Shown: positions 47,179-57,892, numbered from the stretch's first letter. The stretch: DNA of 64,000 nucleotides from Psychrobacter immobilis (GCF_904846285.1 NZ_CAJHAD010000006.1:62001-126000), one strand, 5' to 3'. Numbers and translations: made by a program. Notes: generated by a model from the letters alone, not told the origin.

Positions 47179-47919
47179 ATGATAAATTTTAAAAACACGC
47201 TTTTATTAGGCCATCGCGGCGCGCGCGGTGAAGCAGTAGAAAATACTGTAGCAGGTTTTAAGCTTGCGCAAAATCTGCAAACATCGGGCTTGGCCGGTGT
47301 GGAATTCGATGTGCAGTTGACTGCGGATGGTCACTTAATGGTCTTTCACGATGACAACTTACAACGTATGTGCGCGCAGCAATCACGTATCGATCAGTTA
47401 AGCCTGGCTGAAATTGAGCGCTACTCGCAATTGGATGATAAGCAATCTGGCCATAAGATTACGCCATTAGCGCATATAGCAGCTGCATTAGAAGGCTTTA
47501 GTTATATTGAGCTTGAGATTAAGACTCATGAGCGCACGGATTATCGCAAGCTAATTAAGGCTTTGATGACGGATTTAATCGATAGTCCGCTTGCCAGCTT
47601 GCCTATCGTGTTGACCAGCTTTGATGTCGAGCTGCACGCCGGACTGCAACGCAATAAGCTGTTGCAGCATATACCGCGTGGTTTATTGATTCGGACGCCT
47701 GAAACCTTGATCACGGCATCTAATACTGCGCTGCAACTTGGCTGTGTGCAACTCGGTATTCACTATCCGCTGCTGAATCAAGCAGTCATTGCCCGCTGTC
47801 ATCGTTATAACTTGCCTATCAGTGCGTGGACGGTCAATGATAGCAACACGATTGAACAATTGATCGCGTGGCAAGTCGATGTCATTATCACTGACTATCC
47901 AACCTATTTACTTACATAA
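47179..47919 (+). CDS. Glycerophosphodiester phosphodiesterase (UgpQ-like)
   Basis: 246 residues from ATG 47179 (a TTG six bases earlier is less likely). The GDPD signature is LLGHRGARGEAVENTVAGF, then GVEFDVQLTADGHLMVFHDDNL (metal ligands and catalytic His pair) and IELEIKTHERTDY. The C-terminal ISAWTVNDSNTIEQLIAWQVDVIITDYP is characteristic. It has no signal peptide, so it should be cytosolic and split glycerophosphodiesters into glycerol 3-phosphate and an alcohol. No clear Shine-Dalgarno. Confidence 0.9.
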   Translation: MINFKNTLLLGHRGARGEAVENTVAGFKLAQNLQTSGLAGVEFDVQLTADGHLMVFHDDNLQRMCAQQSRIDQLSLAEIERYSQLDDKQSGHKITPLAHIAAALEGFSYIELEIKTHERTDYRKLIKALMTDLIDSPLASLPIVLTSFDVELHAGLQRNKLLQHIPRGLLIRTPETLITASNTALQLGCVQLGIHYPLLNQAVIARCHRYNLPISAWTVNDSNTIEQLIAWQVDVIITDYPTYLLT

Positions 47920-48226
47920 CCTATTTGCTCACATCACCTATCTATTCATAGATAGAAGGGGTTATTTATGCTCATGCAACCTTTTGCTACCTATATATAA
48001 CCCACGCCTCTTTTAATGACTACCATAGTTTACTACCCTACATATCTACCGTCGTACTTACACTTTTACTAAATTGCTGATAAGTCTTGGGTTATTTACG
48101 ATAATACATTCCATAAATCATACAAGTTATTGTTATTTAGCAATATTTTTCTAGTGTATAACTGTTCACTTTGTCTTTCTTTTCAGGTAACATGGGGTCT
48201 AAAATTAATACCGTTAGGAATATTAC
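47920..48226. other. Spacer before the desaturase gene
   Basis: 307 bp, AT-rich. A palindrome CTATCTA-ttca-TAGATAG lies at about 47938-47956 without a T tract. AGGAAT precedes the desaturase start. No promoter placed with confidence. Confidence 0.35.
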
Positions 48227-49624
48227 ATGATTGCTAAAAAAGTAATAGGCTTACCACTTAAGGGCTTACGTTTGGCCATGAAGTCGGGTGATACGCTTAT
48301 ACAGCACGCTGGCACTCAAGCACTACGCGTAAAGACGTGGCTTGATACTAGCAAAAGCAAAACTGACGACGCTGCCGATACGCAGTTTGCGACCACCAGC
48401 GGCTATAAAAATGCCAATGCAGCGAGCAACGATGAAGGCATCAATCCTCTGGAGCTTGAATTCCAAAAATCGCCGATAAACTTGGTACCAGCGATTTTCC
48501 TTATTACAACGCCTATTGCTGCGGCAGTCATTACGCCATGGTACTTACTGACCCATCAGGTTAGTGCGCCTGTTTGGGGTGTGTTTGGTGCCTTTATGGT
48601 CTGGACAGGTATTAGTATTACCGCAGGCTATCACCGCCTACTGTCGCACCGTGCGTATAAAGCCCATCCTTTGGTAAAAAACTTCCTATTGCTAGGCTCA
48701 ACCCTTGCGGTTCAAGGCTCAGCCTTTGACTGGGTGTCAGGTCACCGTACCCATCACCGTCATGTTGATGATCGCATGGATGACCCTTATTCGGCACAGC
48801 GTGGGTTTTTCTTTAGCCACATTGGCTGGATGCTACGTAATTACCCTAGCGGGCGCTTTGACTATAAAAACATTCCTGACTTAACCAAAGATAAAGTGCT
48901 GCAGATTCAGCACAAATATTATGGTTTATGGGTATTGGCAACCAACGTTGCGATGGTCGCTGCGGTTGGTTGGTTAATCGGTGATGTTTGGGGTACGTTA
49001 ATCTTGGCAGGTTTACTGCGCTTGGTGCTGACCCATCACTTTACCTTCTTTATTAACTCGCTATGCCATATGTTTGGTACGCGTCCTTATACCGACACCA
49101 ATAGTGCGCGTGATAACTTCTTCCTTGCTATCTTTACGTGGGGTGAGGGTTATCATAACTATCATCACTTCTTCCAATACGACTATCGTAATGGTGTGAA
49201 ATGGTGGCAATATGACCCAACTAAATGGTTGATTGTTGGCCTATCTAAACTTGGTTTAACTAGTGAATTGCGTACGGTTGACGACACCACTATCAAGCAT
49301 GCTGAAGTGCAAATGCAGTTCAAAAAAGCCCAACAGCAGATTGATAATGCCACCGCAAACGGACTTGATATTCCTCATGCGATGAAGAGTTTCCAAGATC
49401 GTATTAAGTTTGAATACGATGCCTTTACGCAGACGGTCGAAGAATGGCAAGCGCTAAAAGCCAAAACCATTGAGCTGAAAAAGACTGAATTTGCTGATCG
49501 CTTGCATGAAGTTGAAGAAACGCTAAAACAGGATTATGCCAAGGTTGAACAAAAAATACTGGCGCATAACAGCAATCTAAAAAATGCGTTTCGCTCTATC
49601 GGTCAAAGCCCAAAAGCCGCTTAA
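48227..49624 (+). CDS. Delta-9 acyl desaturase (membrane fatty acid desaturase)
   Basis: 465 residues. The three histidine boxes for the di-iron centre are HRLLSH, HRTHHRHVDD and HNYHH, among about four membrane helices. The first ~80 residues are a polar extension, and the last ~110 (from TIKHAEVQMQF) are charged and helical, likely a coiled coil. The enzyme puts a double bond in saturated acyl chains (acyl-CoA type), keeping membranes fluid at low temperature. Both extensions exceed the catalytic core of the family. Confidence 0.9.
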   Translation: MIAKKVIGLPLKGLRLAMKSGDTLIQHAGTQALRVKTWLDTSKSKTDDAADTQFATTSGYKNANAASNDEGINPLELEFQKSPINLVPAIFLITTPIAAAVITPWYLLTHQVSAPVWGVFGAFMVWTGISITAGYHRLLSHRAYKAHPLVKNFLLLGSTLAVQGSAFDWVSGHRTHHRHVDDRMDDPYSAQRGFFFSHIGWMLRNYPSGRFDYKNIPDLTKDKVLQIQHKYYGLWVLATNVAMVAAVGWLIGDVWGTLILAGLLRLVLTHHFTFFINSLCHMFGTRPYTDTNSARDNFFLAIFTWGEGYHNYHHFFQYDYRNGVKWWQYDPTKWLIVGLSKLGLTSELRTVDDTTIKHAEVQMQFKKAQQQIDNATANGLDIPHAMKSFQDRIKFEYDAFTQTVEEWQALKAKTIELKKTEFADRLHEVEETLKQDYAKVEQKILAHNSNLKNAFRSIGQSPKAA

Positions 49625-49686
49625 GTATTTATAAAGATTACTGATTTAACTCCTTTATTATCAGCCTTTATTGTCAGTCTCTCCTG

Positions 49687-49717
49687 CCCTCTATCTGTAA
49701 AGATAGGGGGTTTTTTT
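49687..49717 (+). terminator. Terminator of the desaturase gene
   Basis: A 10 bp stem with one G-T wobble (49687-49696 with 49701-49710), 4 nt loop and T7. Confidence 0.8.
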
Positions 49718-49844
49718 ATGGTAATGATTTGCGTGCTAATTACTTATGGACTAATTACAAGAGATGGACAGAGTGAAACGCGGCATTATTAAGGCTATGT
49801 TTTGACATACTCCCACCACTTTCGACAAGCTCAAGTAGGGGATT

Positions 49845-49864
49845 CTAAGAGCAAACGCTCTTAG
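49845..49864 (-). other. Hairpin at the stop codon of tnpB 2
   Basis: A perfect 8 bp stem, CTAAGAGC (49864-49857 minus strand) with GCTCTTAG, 4 nt loop, containing the TAA stop. It may be a stem of the element's omega-RNA. Confidence 0.5.
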
Positions 49865-51177
49865 GCGACTTTCTCACGAAGGTCACAAGTTTTCTGTTTC
49901 AAAGGGCGACCTTTACCGCATCCTCCCTCCACAGACAACACGGCATGTCCTGCCGCAAGAATATTTTTAGCTGCATTCACATCAGCATTTGCTTTATGCC
50001 CGCATTTGACGCACTCAAATTTAGCCTGAGTTTGTCTATTCTCTTTGGTAATATGCTGACATTGGGAGCAGGTCTGACTGGTGTATTGCGGATTGACTTT
50101 GACAAGTAATCCGCCTGTCCAGTGCTGCTTATACTCAAGCATATCAACCATCATGCCCCAGCCTTGATCTAAGATGGATTTGTTTAATCCTGATTTGGCT
50201 TTGACATTACGCCCTTTGTTTTCTAGCGTACCGCTTGCAGATTTCGACATATTGGCTACTTTTAAGTCCTCACAAGCAATCATGGCGTGGTTTTTGCTGA
50301 TCGCGGTGGTGATTTTGTGCAAGTAATCATGGCGAATATTGGCGATGTGATGGTGTAATTTTTGAATCTTACGGTTCTGCTGTTTCCAGTTTTGACTGAA
50401 TAAGACTTTTCTACTTAATTGGCGCTGTAATGCGGCCAGTTTAATTTGATTGGCTTTAAAGCTGTTTTTGGGTTGGATGTACTGACCTTCTGAGGTGGTA
50501 ATCAGTTTAGTGACACCCAAATCAATCCCTATGGCGCTTGTAGAGGGGTGAATTGGGTTTTGATCCAGTTCTCGCTCACACCCAAAAGACACGTACCAGT
50601 GCCCTGATTTCTTGCTAATGGTGACGTTTTTGATGGTGCCGATGATGTCTTGTGATTTTCTAAATTTCACAAATCCCACGCCATTAGGTAGTTTGACGCG
50701 ATTACCCTCAACACGGCAATATTTATCAAACTGAACCAAGCGCATGGAGTCGCGGCGGTCAATTTTACGTTTCCACTGCGGCATCAGGGGTCGTAATTGA
50801 ATCTCTGTGCCATCAAGCAACTTAAAGGATTTGGGCTTTTTAGGTTTCTTCTTATTTTCTTTATATCGGGCATGGACTTTAGGGTCGAAAAATCTTGACC
50901 AAGCCGATGCCAAGTCACGAATCTTTTGCTGCAAGGACACCGCATTTGATTGAGATTTCAAAAAAGAAAAATCAGGATTGTTCTTTAGATCAATGATTTT
51001 ATTGACCAAACTGGTGGCATTAATATACTCATTTTTAGCAAACATCTCAAACGAGGCGGCCAAAATTTGATTCCAAACAAAGCGTGCAGAGCCGACAAGA
51101 TTGTTCAAAACAACGGCTTGCTCTACAGTAGGCTCAAGCCTAAATTGATACGCTTTGTTGATTTTCATAACACCCAT
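49861..51177 (-). CDS. tnpB: TnpB RNA-guided nuclease (OrfB), element 2
   Basis: 438 residues, intact; a start three codons in (MKINKAYQFRLEPT) is equally good. RuvC residues are Asp219 (IGIDLG), Glu303 (IACEDL) and Asp399 (NADVNAAKN). The zinc ribbon is CSQC (370/373) and CVKC (389/392). A basic stretch (KENKKKPKKPKSFK) lies near 107-119. It is longer than element 1's protein and belongs to a different TnpB lineage. The C-terminus GGCGKGRPLKQKTCD is the usual tail of this group. Confidence 0.92.
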   Translation of the reverse strand: MGVMKINKAYQFRLEPTVEQAVVLNNLVGSARFVWNQILAASFEMFAKNEYINATSLVNKIIDLKNNPDFSFLKSQSNAVSLQQKIRDLASAWSRFFDPKVHARYKENKKKPKKPKSFKLLDGTEIQLRPLMPQWKRKIDRRDSMRLVQFDKYCRVEGNRVKLPNGVGFVKFRKSQDIIGTIKNVTISKKSGHWYVSFGCERELDQNPIHPSTSAIGIDLGVTKLITTSEGQYIQPKNSFKANQIKLAALQRQLSRKVLFSQNWKQQNRKIQKLHHHIANIRHDYLHKITTAISKNHAMIACEDLKVANMSKSASGTLENKGRNVKAKSGLNKSILDQGWGMMVDMLEYKQHWTGGLLVKVNPQYTSQTCSQCQHITKENRQTQAKFECVKCGHKANADVNAAKNILAAGHAVLSVEGGCGKGRPLKQKTCDLREKVA

Positions 51178-51420
51178 TCATTTTGCTTTATGTTTTTCTT
51201 GATATAATATCAACTCTAAAGTTTATAATAATTTACTTCAACGGATAGTTTGTATAAAAATATAATAAATACTAGGCGAAATTCACCTCTACCCTAATGT
51301 CGGGTGGAGTCCTCTTTCGCGGTTTTGATAGTGAGTTATTGTATTTAGCATTTGATTTTATATCTTTATTTTTGAACTTTCCTTCTACAACTACTTCACC
51401 CTTAAATCGGAACGGCACCT

Positions 51421-52887
51421 ATGCGTTATCAAAATACTTACGTCAAATTAGACACTCGCCTTTATCATGAGCAGCCACCGACACCGCTCGACAATCCTCG
51501 CGCCGGTCATTTTAATACCCAAGTTGCCGAGCAATTGGGCTGGCTTGATGACGATGAGCTGATGGCGCGTTGGGTCGAGATATTGGGTGGTCAATACGTG
51601 CCAGCTCAGTTTCAGCCGCTATCGATGGCCTATGCTGGTCATCAGTTTGGACAATGGGCGGGACAATTGGGCGATGGCCGTGGTTTACTCATGGCACAAG
51701 TACTCGATAATAACGGCCAATTGCAGGACTTACATCTAAAGGGCGCTGGTCTAACCCCTTATTCACGGATGGGCGATGGTCGCGCGGTACTGCGTAGTAC
51801 CATCCGCGAATATTTATGTGGCCATGCGCTGACCCAACTTGGCATCCCCTCGTCTAATGCCTTGGGCTTTGTGGTATCAGATACCAAAGTGCGCCGCGAG
51901 CGTATGGAAGCTGGAGCAGCCTTGATGCGCGTTGCTGACAGTCACATTCGCTTCGGTCATGTTGAGTGGATTGCCAGCTTTGCACCTGACCTGCTTGGCG
52001 AGTTTACCGACTATATGATTGATACTTACTATCCAGAATGCCGTGATAGTGAAACGCCGGTCTTGGCATTTTTACAAGCCGTAGTTGAGCGTACGGCGCG
52101 TATGATTGCGGACTGGCAGCTGATTGGCTTTGCCCATGGGGTGATGAATACCGATAACTTATCGATTACTGGCAGCACCTTAGACTTTGGTCCATTTGGT
52201 TTTATGGAGCGTTTTAATCCTGCTTGGATTAACAATCACTCCGACCATACCGGACGCTATGCTTATCAAAATCAACCTGCCATTGGGCATTGGAACTTAA
52301 ATATTTGGCTACCGCACTTTATGCGTCTAGAGGGTGTCACACGCGATACCTTGGCTGATTGCCTAGCGCCGTATGAAGCGACTTTTATGCAGCATTATCA
52401 GCAAGGGCTGTGCCGTAAGCTGGGATTACCACACGCCAAAGAGAGCTTGACCCTTGCCTTTGAATGGCTGACATTGCTAGAAGATAACTTACTCGACTAT
52501 AGCAATAGTTTCCGCGCGCTATTGGGTTTGGTCGCACCAAACGAGCATCCTCATGAACAGCAGCTGCTCACAATAATGACTGCTGAGTTTAATAATGAGG
52601 CGCAGCAAGTCTGGCAAGATTGGTCAACACGGTATTTGGCAGCGCTGCAGCCGTTATCTAGCGAGGCATCTATTGAGGAGATGCGCAGCAATAATCCGGT
52701 TTATGTGTTACGTAATAGTATGGCGCAGCGCGTTATCACGGCGGCGGAACAGGGACAGTTTGATGAGTTAAGTCGAGTCTTTGAATTGCTTGCTACTCCT
52801 TATAGCGTACAAGACATCGCCACCGAACTTGATACCTTACCACCTGCTCCGCATGCGCCGCAGATACCGATTAGTTGCTCTTCTTAA
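51421..52887 (+). CDS. selO: Protein adenylyltransferase SelO
   Basis: A 488-residue pseudokinase-fold enzyme (former UPF0061/YdiU). It has AYAGHQFGQWAGQLGDGRGLLM, LHLKGAGLTPYSRMGDGRAVLRSTIREYL, the catalytic block FAHGVMNTDNLSITGSTLDFGPFGFMERF and RNNPVYVLRN-type end (SNNPVYVLRNSMAQRVI). It transfers AMP to Ser/Thr/Tyr of redox proteins and takes part in the oxidative-stress response. It ends ISCSS, where the Cys corresponds to the selenocysteine of animal SelO. No clear Shine-Dalgarno. It begins about 100 bp after the left end of tnpB element 2. Confidence 0.94.
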   Translation: MRYQNTYVKLDTRLYHEQPPTPLDNPRAGHFNTQVAEQLGWLDDDELMARWVEILGGQYVPAQFQPLSMAYAGHQFGQWAGQLGDGRGLLMAQVLDNNGQLQDLHLKGAGLTPYSRMGDGRAVLRSTIREYLCGHALTQLGIPSSNALGFVVSDTKVRRERMEAGAALMRVADSHIRFGHVEWIASFAPDLLGEFTDYMIDTYYPECRDSETPVLAFLQAVVERTARMIADWQLIGFAHGVMNTDNLSITGSTLDFGPFGFMERFNPAWINNHSDHTGRYAYQNQPAIGHWNLNIWLPHFMRLEGVTRDTLADCLAPYEATFMQHYQQGLCRKLGLPHAKESLTLAFEWLTLLEDNLLDYSNSFRALLGLVAPNEHPHEQQLLTIMTAEFNNEAQQVWQDWSTRYLAALQPLSSEASIEEMRSNNPVYVLRNSMAQRVITAAEQGQFDELSRVFELLATPYSVQDIATELDTLPPAPHAPQIPISCSS

Positions 52888-53216
52888 TAAAATACGAGTA
52901 AGCGACTATTCTGTAATATTTTGAAACATGATGCAATTATGGTTGATATTTCGCCCTATTATTTGTCATCATCAACCAGCGAAATAATGAATATCATTTT
53001 ATTATATTGCTTGCACTATTCAGTCGAGCTGACTAGGCAGTTAAATGCCAATAATGCTAGAATAGCTGTTTTTGTACGATTGTTGTTTTTACCCTGATGT
53101 CTAGTCGCCAATCATGACCTTTTTAGTATAAAAGCACCCTCATTGTCATCTTTCATGGTTTTGAGGTTTAGACGTTAGTTTTTTATCCCATTTACTTTAT
53201 TCCAATTATCCCAACC
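52888..53216. other. Spacer between selO and maeB
   Basis: 329 bp, AT-rich, no gene. Should hold the maeB promoter, since nothing co-transcribed precedes it closely; I cannot place it. No terminator for selO is evident. Confidence 0.3.
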
Positions 53217-55550
53217 ATGGCAATTATTATGAATGACGATATCACTTTGAATACGGATGCTCCTACCACGGAAAAAGAGCAGTTTGAACAAGCTGCCCTA
53301 CATTACCATGAGTTCCCACGCCCGGGTAAAATCTCAGTAACACCTATCAAGCAACTGGCCAACCAACGTGATCTGGCGCTCGCCTATTCACCAGGGGTTG
53401 CGATACCTTGTCTTGAGATTCAAAGAGATCCAGCTTTAGCAGCTAAATATACTGCTCGTAGCAACTTGGTCGGTGTGATTACCAACGGTACTGCGGTACT
53501 TGGTTTAGGGAATATTGGTCCATTGGCATCAAAGCCTGTGATGGAAGGTAAAGGGGTTCTATTCAAAAAATTCGCTGGTATTGACGTTTTTGATATTGAA
53601 ATTGCTCAAAACGATCCAGATAAGTTCATCGAAGCGGTTGCGTCTCTAGAGCCTACTTTTGGTGGTATTAACTTAGAAGACATCAAAGCACCAGAATGTT
53701 TCAAAATCGAGCTCGAATTGCGTAAACGTATGAACATTCCAGTATTCCACGATGACCAACATGGTACGTCAATCATTGTTGCCGCAGCGATGCTAAACGC
53801 TTTGCTCATCACTGGCAAAAAAATTGAAGAAATTAAAGTCGTTTGTTCAGGCGCTGGTGCAGCCGCTATCTCTTGTTTGGATATCATTTGTGCGCTTGGT
53901 GTTGATAAAAATAACATCTTGGTATCAGACTCACGCGGTATCATTACTACCAGCCGTGAAAACCTTGATGAGACTAAGCAGCGTTATGCCCGTGATACCA
54001 CTGCATCTACCATCGAAGAAGTGATGGATGATGTCGATATGTTCTTAGGCTTGTCTATGCCTGGTACATTGACCGAAGACATGGTTCGCCGTATGGCAAA
54101 AGACCCTATCGTCTTTGCCCTTGCCAATCCAACGCCTGAGATTATGCCAGAATTGGCCCATGCGGTACGTCCAGACGTCATCATGGCAACAGGTCGCTCA
54201 GATTATCCCAACCAAGTAAACAACGCGTTATGCTTCCCTTATATCTTCCGCGGTGCGTTAGACGTTGGCGCAACGACCGTTAATGAAGAGATGAAAATTG
54301 CTTGCGTAAAAGCAATCGCCGCCATGGCGCATGTTGAAGCCACGCCAATGAGCAACGTGAAAAACGTTGAAAGCACGCCAAGCTTTGGACGCGAATATTT
54401 GATTCCAGGACCTTTGGAGCCGAACTTAATCATCGAAATTGCTTCTGCTGTTGCTAAAGCGGCGATGGATTCTGGGGTTGCGACGCTACCTATCACGGAT
54501 ATGAAAGCCTACCGTCAACGCTTGTCTGAGTTTGTTTATAACTCAGCGTTTGTCATGAAGCCTATCTTTGCCCGCGCGAAAGCTGACCCTAAGCGTATCG
54601 TGTACTGTGAAGGCGAAGACAGCAACGTCTTGCTCGCGGTACAAGTGGTCGTCGATGAGCAGTTGGCACATCCAATCTTGGTAGGTCGTCCTGCCATCAT
54701 CGAAAAGAATATTGAAAAATTAGCGCTACGCCTAAAAGATGGTGAGAATATCACCATTGTGAATCAAGATGACGATCCACGCTATAAAGACTACTGGCAA
54801 GGCTATTACGAGAAAAACAAACGTAATGGCGTCAGTATCGAGCTTGCCCGCCGTGATGTCCGTCGCAAGACTTCTTTAATCGGTGCCTTACTGGTTGAAA
54901 ATGGTGATGCTGATGGCATGATTTGTGGCACATTCAGCTACTATCATCTACATTTAAAATATGTCAGCAGAGTCATTGGTAAAAAAGACGGCGTCAGTGA
55001 TTTTTATGCGATGAACGCTGTGCTAATGCAAGATCGCAATATCTTTATTGCTGATACTTATATCCATGAAGACCCAACGGCTGAACAATTGGCTGAAATG
55101 ACGGTACTGGCAGCCGATCAATTACGCCGCTTTAGTATCACGCCACGCGTGGCACTGGTTTCGCATTCAAACTTTGGTACATCAGACCGTGCCAGCGCAG
55201 TAAAAATGCGTAAAGTACATCAACTACTGACAGAAATGAATGTCGACTTTGAATTCGATGGTGAAATGCAAGGTGATGCGGCACTTGATGAGCATATTCG
55301 TGCTAATGATTTACCATCAAGTAACCTAAAAGGCTCAGCAAATCTGCTAATTTTGCCAACGCTTGATGCAGCGAACATTGCTTTTAACCTACTCAAAACA
55401 GCAACCCGCAGTGCGTCTATTGGTCCTATCTTGCTAGGGGCTAATAAACCTGTGCATATCCTAACCCCATCAGCGACAGCGCGTCGTGTGGTTAATATGA
55501 CAGCGCTTGCAGTTACTGAAGCTCAAGACTTAATCAATGAGCAGAAGTAG
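53217..55550 (+). CDS. maeB: NADP-dependent malic enzyme (MaeB type)
   Basis: 777 residues in two parts. Residues ~20-430 are the malic-enzyme domain ([63 protein letters not shown]). Residues ~440-777 are a phosphotransacetylase-like domain ([33 protein letters not shown]), which in MaeB is regulatory. It converts malate to pyruvate, CO2 and NADPH. The start may be four codons further in (MNDDITLN); neither has a strong ribosome site. Confidence 0.93.
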   Translation: MAIIMNDDITLNTDAPTTEKEQFEQAALHYHEFPRPGKISVTPIKQLANQRDLALAYSPGVAIPCLEIQRDPALAAKYTARSNLVGVITNGTAVLGLGNIGPLASKPVMEGKGVLFKKFAGIDVFDIEIAQNDPDKFIEAVASLEPTFGGINLEDIKAPECFKIELELRKRMNIPVFHDDQHGTSIIVAAAMLNALLITGKKIEEIKVVCSGAGAAAISCLDIICALGVDKNNILVSDSRGIITTSRENLDETKQRYARDTTASTIEEVMDDVDMFLGLSMPGTLTEDMVRRMAKDPIVFALANPTPEIMPELAHAVRPDVIMATGRSDYPNQVNNALCFPYIFRGALDVGATTVNEEMKIACVKAIAAMAHVEATPMSNVKNVESTPSFGREYLIPGPLEPNLIIEIASAVAKAAMDSGVATLPITDMKAYRQRLSEFVYNSAFVMKPIFARAKADPKRIVYCEGEDSNVLLAVQVVVDEQLAHPILVGRPAIIEKNIEKLALRLKDGENITIVNQDDDPRYKDYWQGYYEKNKRNGVSIELARRDVRRKTSLIGALLVENGDADGMICGTFSYYHLHLKYVSRVIGKKDGVSDFYAMNAVLMQDRNIFIADTYIHEDPTAEQLAEMTVLAADQLRRFSITPRVALVSHSNFGTSDRASAVKMRKVHQLLTEMNVDFEFDGEMQGDAALDEHIRANDLPSSNLKGSANLLILPTLDAANIAFNLLKTATRSASIGPILLGANKPVHILTPSATARRVVNMTALAVTEAQDLINEQK

Positions 55551-55626
55551 TTGTTTATATAGCGTATAAACACATGGCTAAGCCGGTCTTCTGTTAGTTA
55601 TTTATAGAAGCCGTCTGCTATACTAA

Positions 55627-55668
55627 AACCAGTCAATACTCCTAAGCGAGCGTTGACTGGTTTTTTTT
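55627..55668 (+). terminator. Terminator of maeB
   Basis: A 10 bp stem (55627-55636 with 55653-55662), 16 nt loop and T8 tract. Confidence 0.85.
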
Positions 55669-55710
55669 GGCAAAACGATTTAGTAAATACTGGATAAAAA
55701 AGAGACTATT

Positions 55711-56940
55711 ATGCAAGTGTATCTCGTCGGCGGTGCTGTCCGTGACCAACTGTTAGGTCGTCCTATCAAAGACAAAGACTTTGTCGTCGTCGGCGCCACT
55801 GTCGCAGATATGCTGGCGGCAGGCTTTCAACAAGTGGGCGCAGACTTTCCGGTGTTTTTGCATCCCGTTAGCCGTGAAGAATATGCTCTAGCACGTACGG
55901 AGCGCAAACAAGGCCTAGGCTATCAAGGCTTTAGCGTGCATGCCAGCCCTGATGTCACCTTGCGTGAAGACTTGCAGCGTCGTGATTTAACTGTCAATGC
56001 TATGGCGATTGAAGTCAAGAGCCTTACCGATGACACGCCCATCAATGGTGAAGTGGTTGACTACTATGGCGGATTGGATGACATTAAAAGTAAAACCCTA
56101 CGTCATGTCTCAAGTGCTTTTAGTGAAGACCCATTGAGGGTACTGCGAACCGCACGCTTTTATGGACGTTATTACGATTTGGGCTTTCGCATCGCCGATG
56201 AAACCTTGCTATTGATGCGCCAATTGGTAGGCTCAGGCGAGCTTGCGCATTTAAGTAGTGAACGTATTTGGCAAGAATCGAGCCGTGCCATGATGCAAGT
56301 GTCGCCGCAGGTATATTGGCAGCAGCTGTTTGAGATTGGGGCGCTAACAGAGTATTTTGCCCCGCTACATCAAGTTTGGAGTCATGCTCAATACGGTCAA
56401 ATAAAAGAGATTGTACAAACCGCATTGTATTTCGCCGGTCAAATGCAATTGAATTTATCGCAGCGCTGGGCGTTATTAATGGCTAGTATGAACACAGATT
56501 TATTTGCTCTGAAACCTACAGACTCGAATTCAGATAATACAACATCAAATAATATAGAATCAGCTAGCATAGTAACTGCTGTTAAAGATATTAATGAGAT
56601 AGGAAACAGCGCAAAAGTGCCAAAAGCGCAGACCCAATTTGCCACTTTATTTGTGCAGCAGGCAAAGAATATTAGCATCATAGACAAACTTAGCGCCGCC
56701 GAGAAAATTGATCTTATCCAAGCTTGTAGCGCCCATAAAACGCCGGAAAAACTCTCACAGCTCTTGGTCACGAGCCATGTATTAAAACTCGCCATACAGC
56801 ATCGACAAATGATGTTGGCACTAGGCAGCTTTCATGCAATCGGCATTGATGATATTGATGAAAATCTCAAAGGTCCAGCGATTGGCGAAGCATTACGACA
56901 ACGTAGAATTGAGCATTTACAAGCACAACATTTCTCGTAA
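55711..56940 (+). CDS. cca: CCA-adding tRNA nucleotidyltransferase without a recognisable HD motif
   Basis: 409 residues. The class II nucleotidyltransferase head is complete: [26 protein letters not shown] with Asp21 and Asp23, [44 protein letters not shown]. It adds or repairs the CCA end of tRNAs. In E. coli Cca a C-terminal HD domain follows, with CHDLGK. Here that region reads [15 protein letters not shown], so the His-Asp pair is missing, and a Ser/Asn/Thr-rich insertion follows (~270-305). Phosphodiesterase/phosphatase side activities are therefore not expected. Confidence 0.88.
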   Translation: MQVYLVGGAVRDQLLGRPIKDKDFVVVGATVADMLAAGFQQVGADFPVFLHPVSREEYALARTERKQGLGYQGFSVHASPDVTLREDLQRRDLTVNAMAIEVKSLTDDTPINGEVVDYYGGLDDIKSKTLRHVSSAFSEDPLRVLRTARFYGRYYDLGFRIADETLLLMRQLVGSGELAHLSSERIWQESSRAMMQVSPQVYWQQLFEIGALTEYFAPLHQVWSHAQYGQIKEIVQTALYFAGQMQLNLSQRWALLMASMNTDLFALKPTDSNSDNTTSNNIESASIVTAVKDINEIGNSAKVPKAQTQFATLFVQQAKNISIIDKLSAAEKIDLIQACSAHKTPEKLSQLLVTSHVLKLAIQHRQMMLALGSFHAIGIDDIDENLKGPAIGEALRQRRIEHLQAQHFS

Positions 56941-56986
56941 ACAAGCTCTCTAAACCAGCACTTTAAATAATAAAAACATATCTTTT

Positions 56987-57799
56987 ATGAATCAAGAATT
57001 TATTTCCACTCAAACAGCGATTAGTAATAACATAGCACCTGTTATGCTCGTAACCGGTGGCGCTAAGCGTATCGGTGCGGCTATTGTCCGTGCCGCCCAT
57101 GAGCAAGGCTATCGTGTCATTATTCATTGTCATCATAGTAAGCAAGAAGCCAATACGTTAGCTGATGCGCTTAATCAAATTCGTCCTGATAGTGCGGTCG
57201 TTGTCCTTGCAGATTTGGCGGTTATTAATAATAGCGAGACGCTACAGCAATTTATTCGCAATATCATGCAAGCATTTGAGCAACTCGATGTCTTAATACA
57301 TAACGCATCACGCTTTTATCCAACTCCGCTTGGTCATATCAATCTTGATCAATGGGATGAATTGTTTTTGACCAATGCCAAAGCACCTTTATTATTAAGC
57401 CAAGCGTTATATCCTTATCTACGCACACAGCAGGGCTGCATCATTAGCCTACTTGATATCCATGCTCATGATAAACCTTTTAAAAATTACGTCGTCTACA
57501 ATATGGCAAAGGCGGCACATCGGATGATGGTCCAGTCTCTGGCACTTGATATGGCGCCCGAGGTACGCGTCAATGGCGTCGCTCCTGGCGTGAACATCTT
57601 GCCAGAAGCGGATAGCGACCAAGCGCTTGACCCGCAGCAGCAAAAAAGCATCATCAACTCTATCCCTATGCAGCGGATAGGCAGACCTGAGGAAATTGCG
57701 TATAGTGTCCTTTATCTGGCGCACGCCAGTTACGTCACTGGTGAGATAATTACGGTAGATGGCGGTCGCAGCCTGACATTGGCTGGTGGTCATATTTGA
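56987..57799 (+). CDS. Short-chain reductase of the pteridine reductase / FolM type
   Basis: A 270-residue SDR. The NADP loop is VTGGAKRIGAAIVRAAHEQGY (about 22-40); the Arg after the Lys is typical of pteridine reductases. HNASRFYPTPLG, the catalytic YNMAK pair and RVNGVAPG follow, with VTGEIITVDGGRSLTL at the end. FolM reduces dihydromonapterin; pteridine reductases reduce dihydrobiopterin or folate. It lies 46 bp after cca in the same direction. No strong ribosome site. The family call is good; the exact pterin is not known. Confidence 0.78.
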   Translation: MNQEFISTQTAISNNIAPVMLVTGGAKRIGAAIVRAAHEQGYRVIIHCHHSKQEANTLADALNQIRPDSAVVVLADLAVINNSETLQQFIRNIMQAFEQLDVLIHNASRFYPTPLGHINLDQWDELFLTNAKAPLLLSQALYPYLRTQQGCIISLLDIHAHDKPFKNYVVYNMAKAAHRMMVQSLALDMAPEVRVNGVAPGVNILPEADSDQALDPQQQKSIINSIPMQRIGRPEEIAYSVLYLAHASYVTGEIITVDGGRSLTLAGGHI

Positions 57800-57892
57800 T
57801 AGAAAGTAGTGCTGCATGAAAATATCTTGATTAGTTCCTATCTTTTACTTGAAAATCTAGAAAAATCAGGTATCATTGTGCGTCTAACGTTA

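Larger units (their letters stand above)
49804..51325 (-). mobile_element. Solo tnpB insertion element (IS605/IS1341 type), element 2
   Basis: Contains tnpB only. The right end has CCCCTACTT...AAGTGGTGGGAG and ends GTATGTCAA (minus strand), typical of this group. The left end has an 8 bp hairpin with one wobble (51287-51294 with 51302-51309). Outer boundaries are estimates. It lies in the spacer between two intact genes. Confidence 0.72.

Noticed and set aside
46887-47198. 103-codon leftward frame overlapping the phosphodiesterase start
   Set aside because: It overlaps the 5' end of a clear GDPD gene on the other strand, has no ribosome site and no family features.
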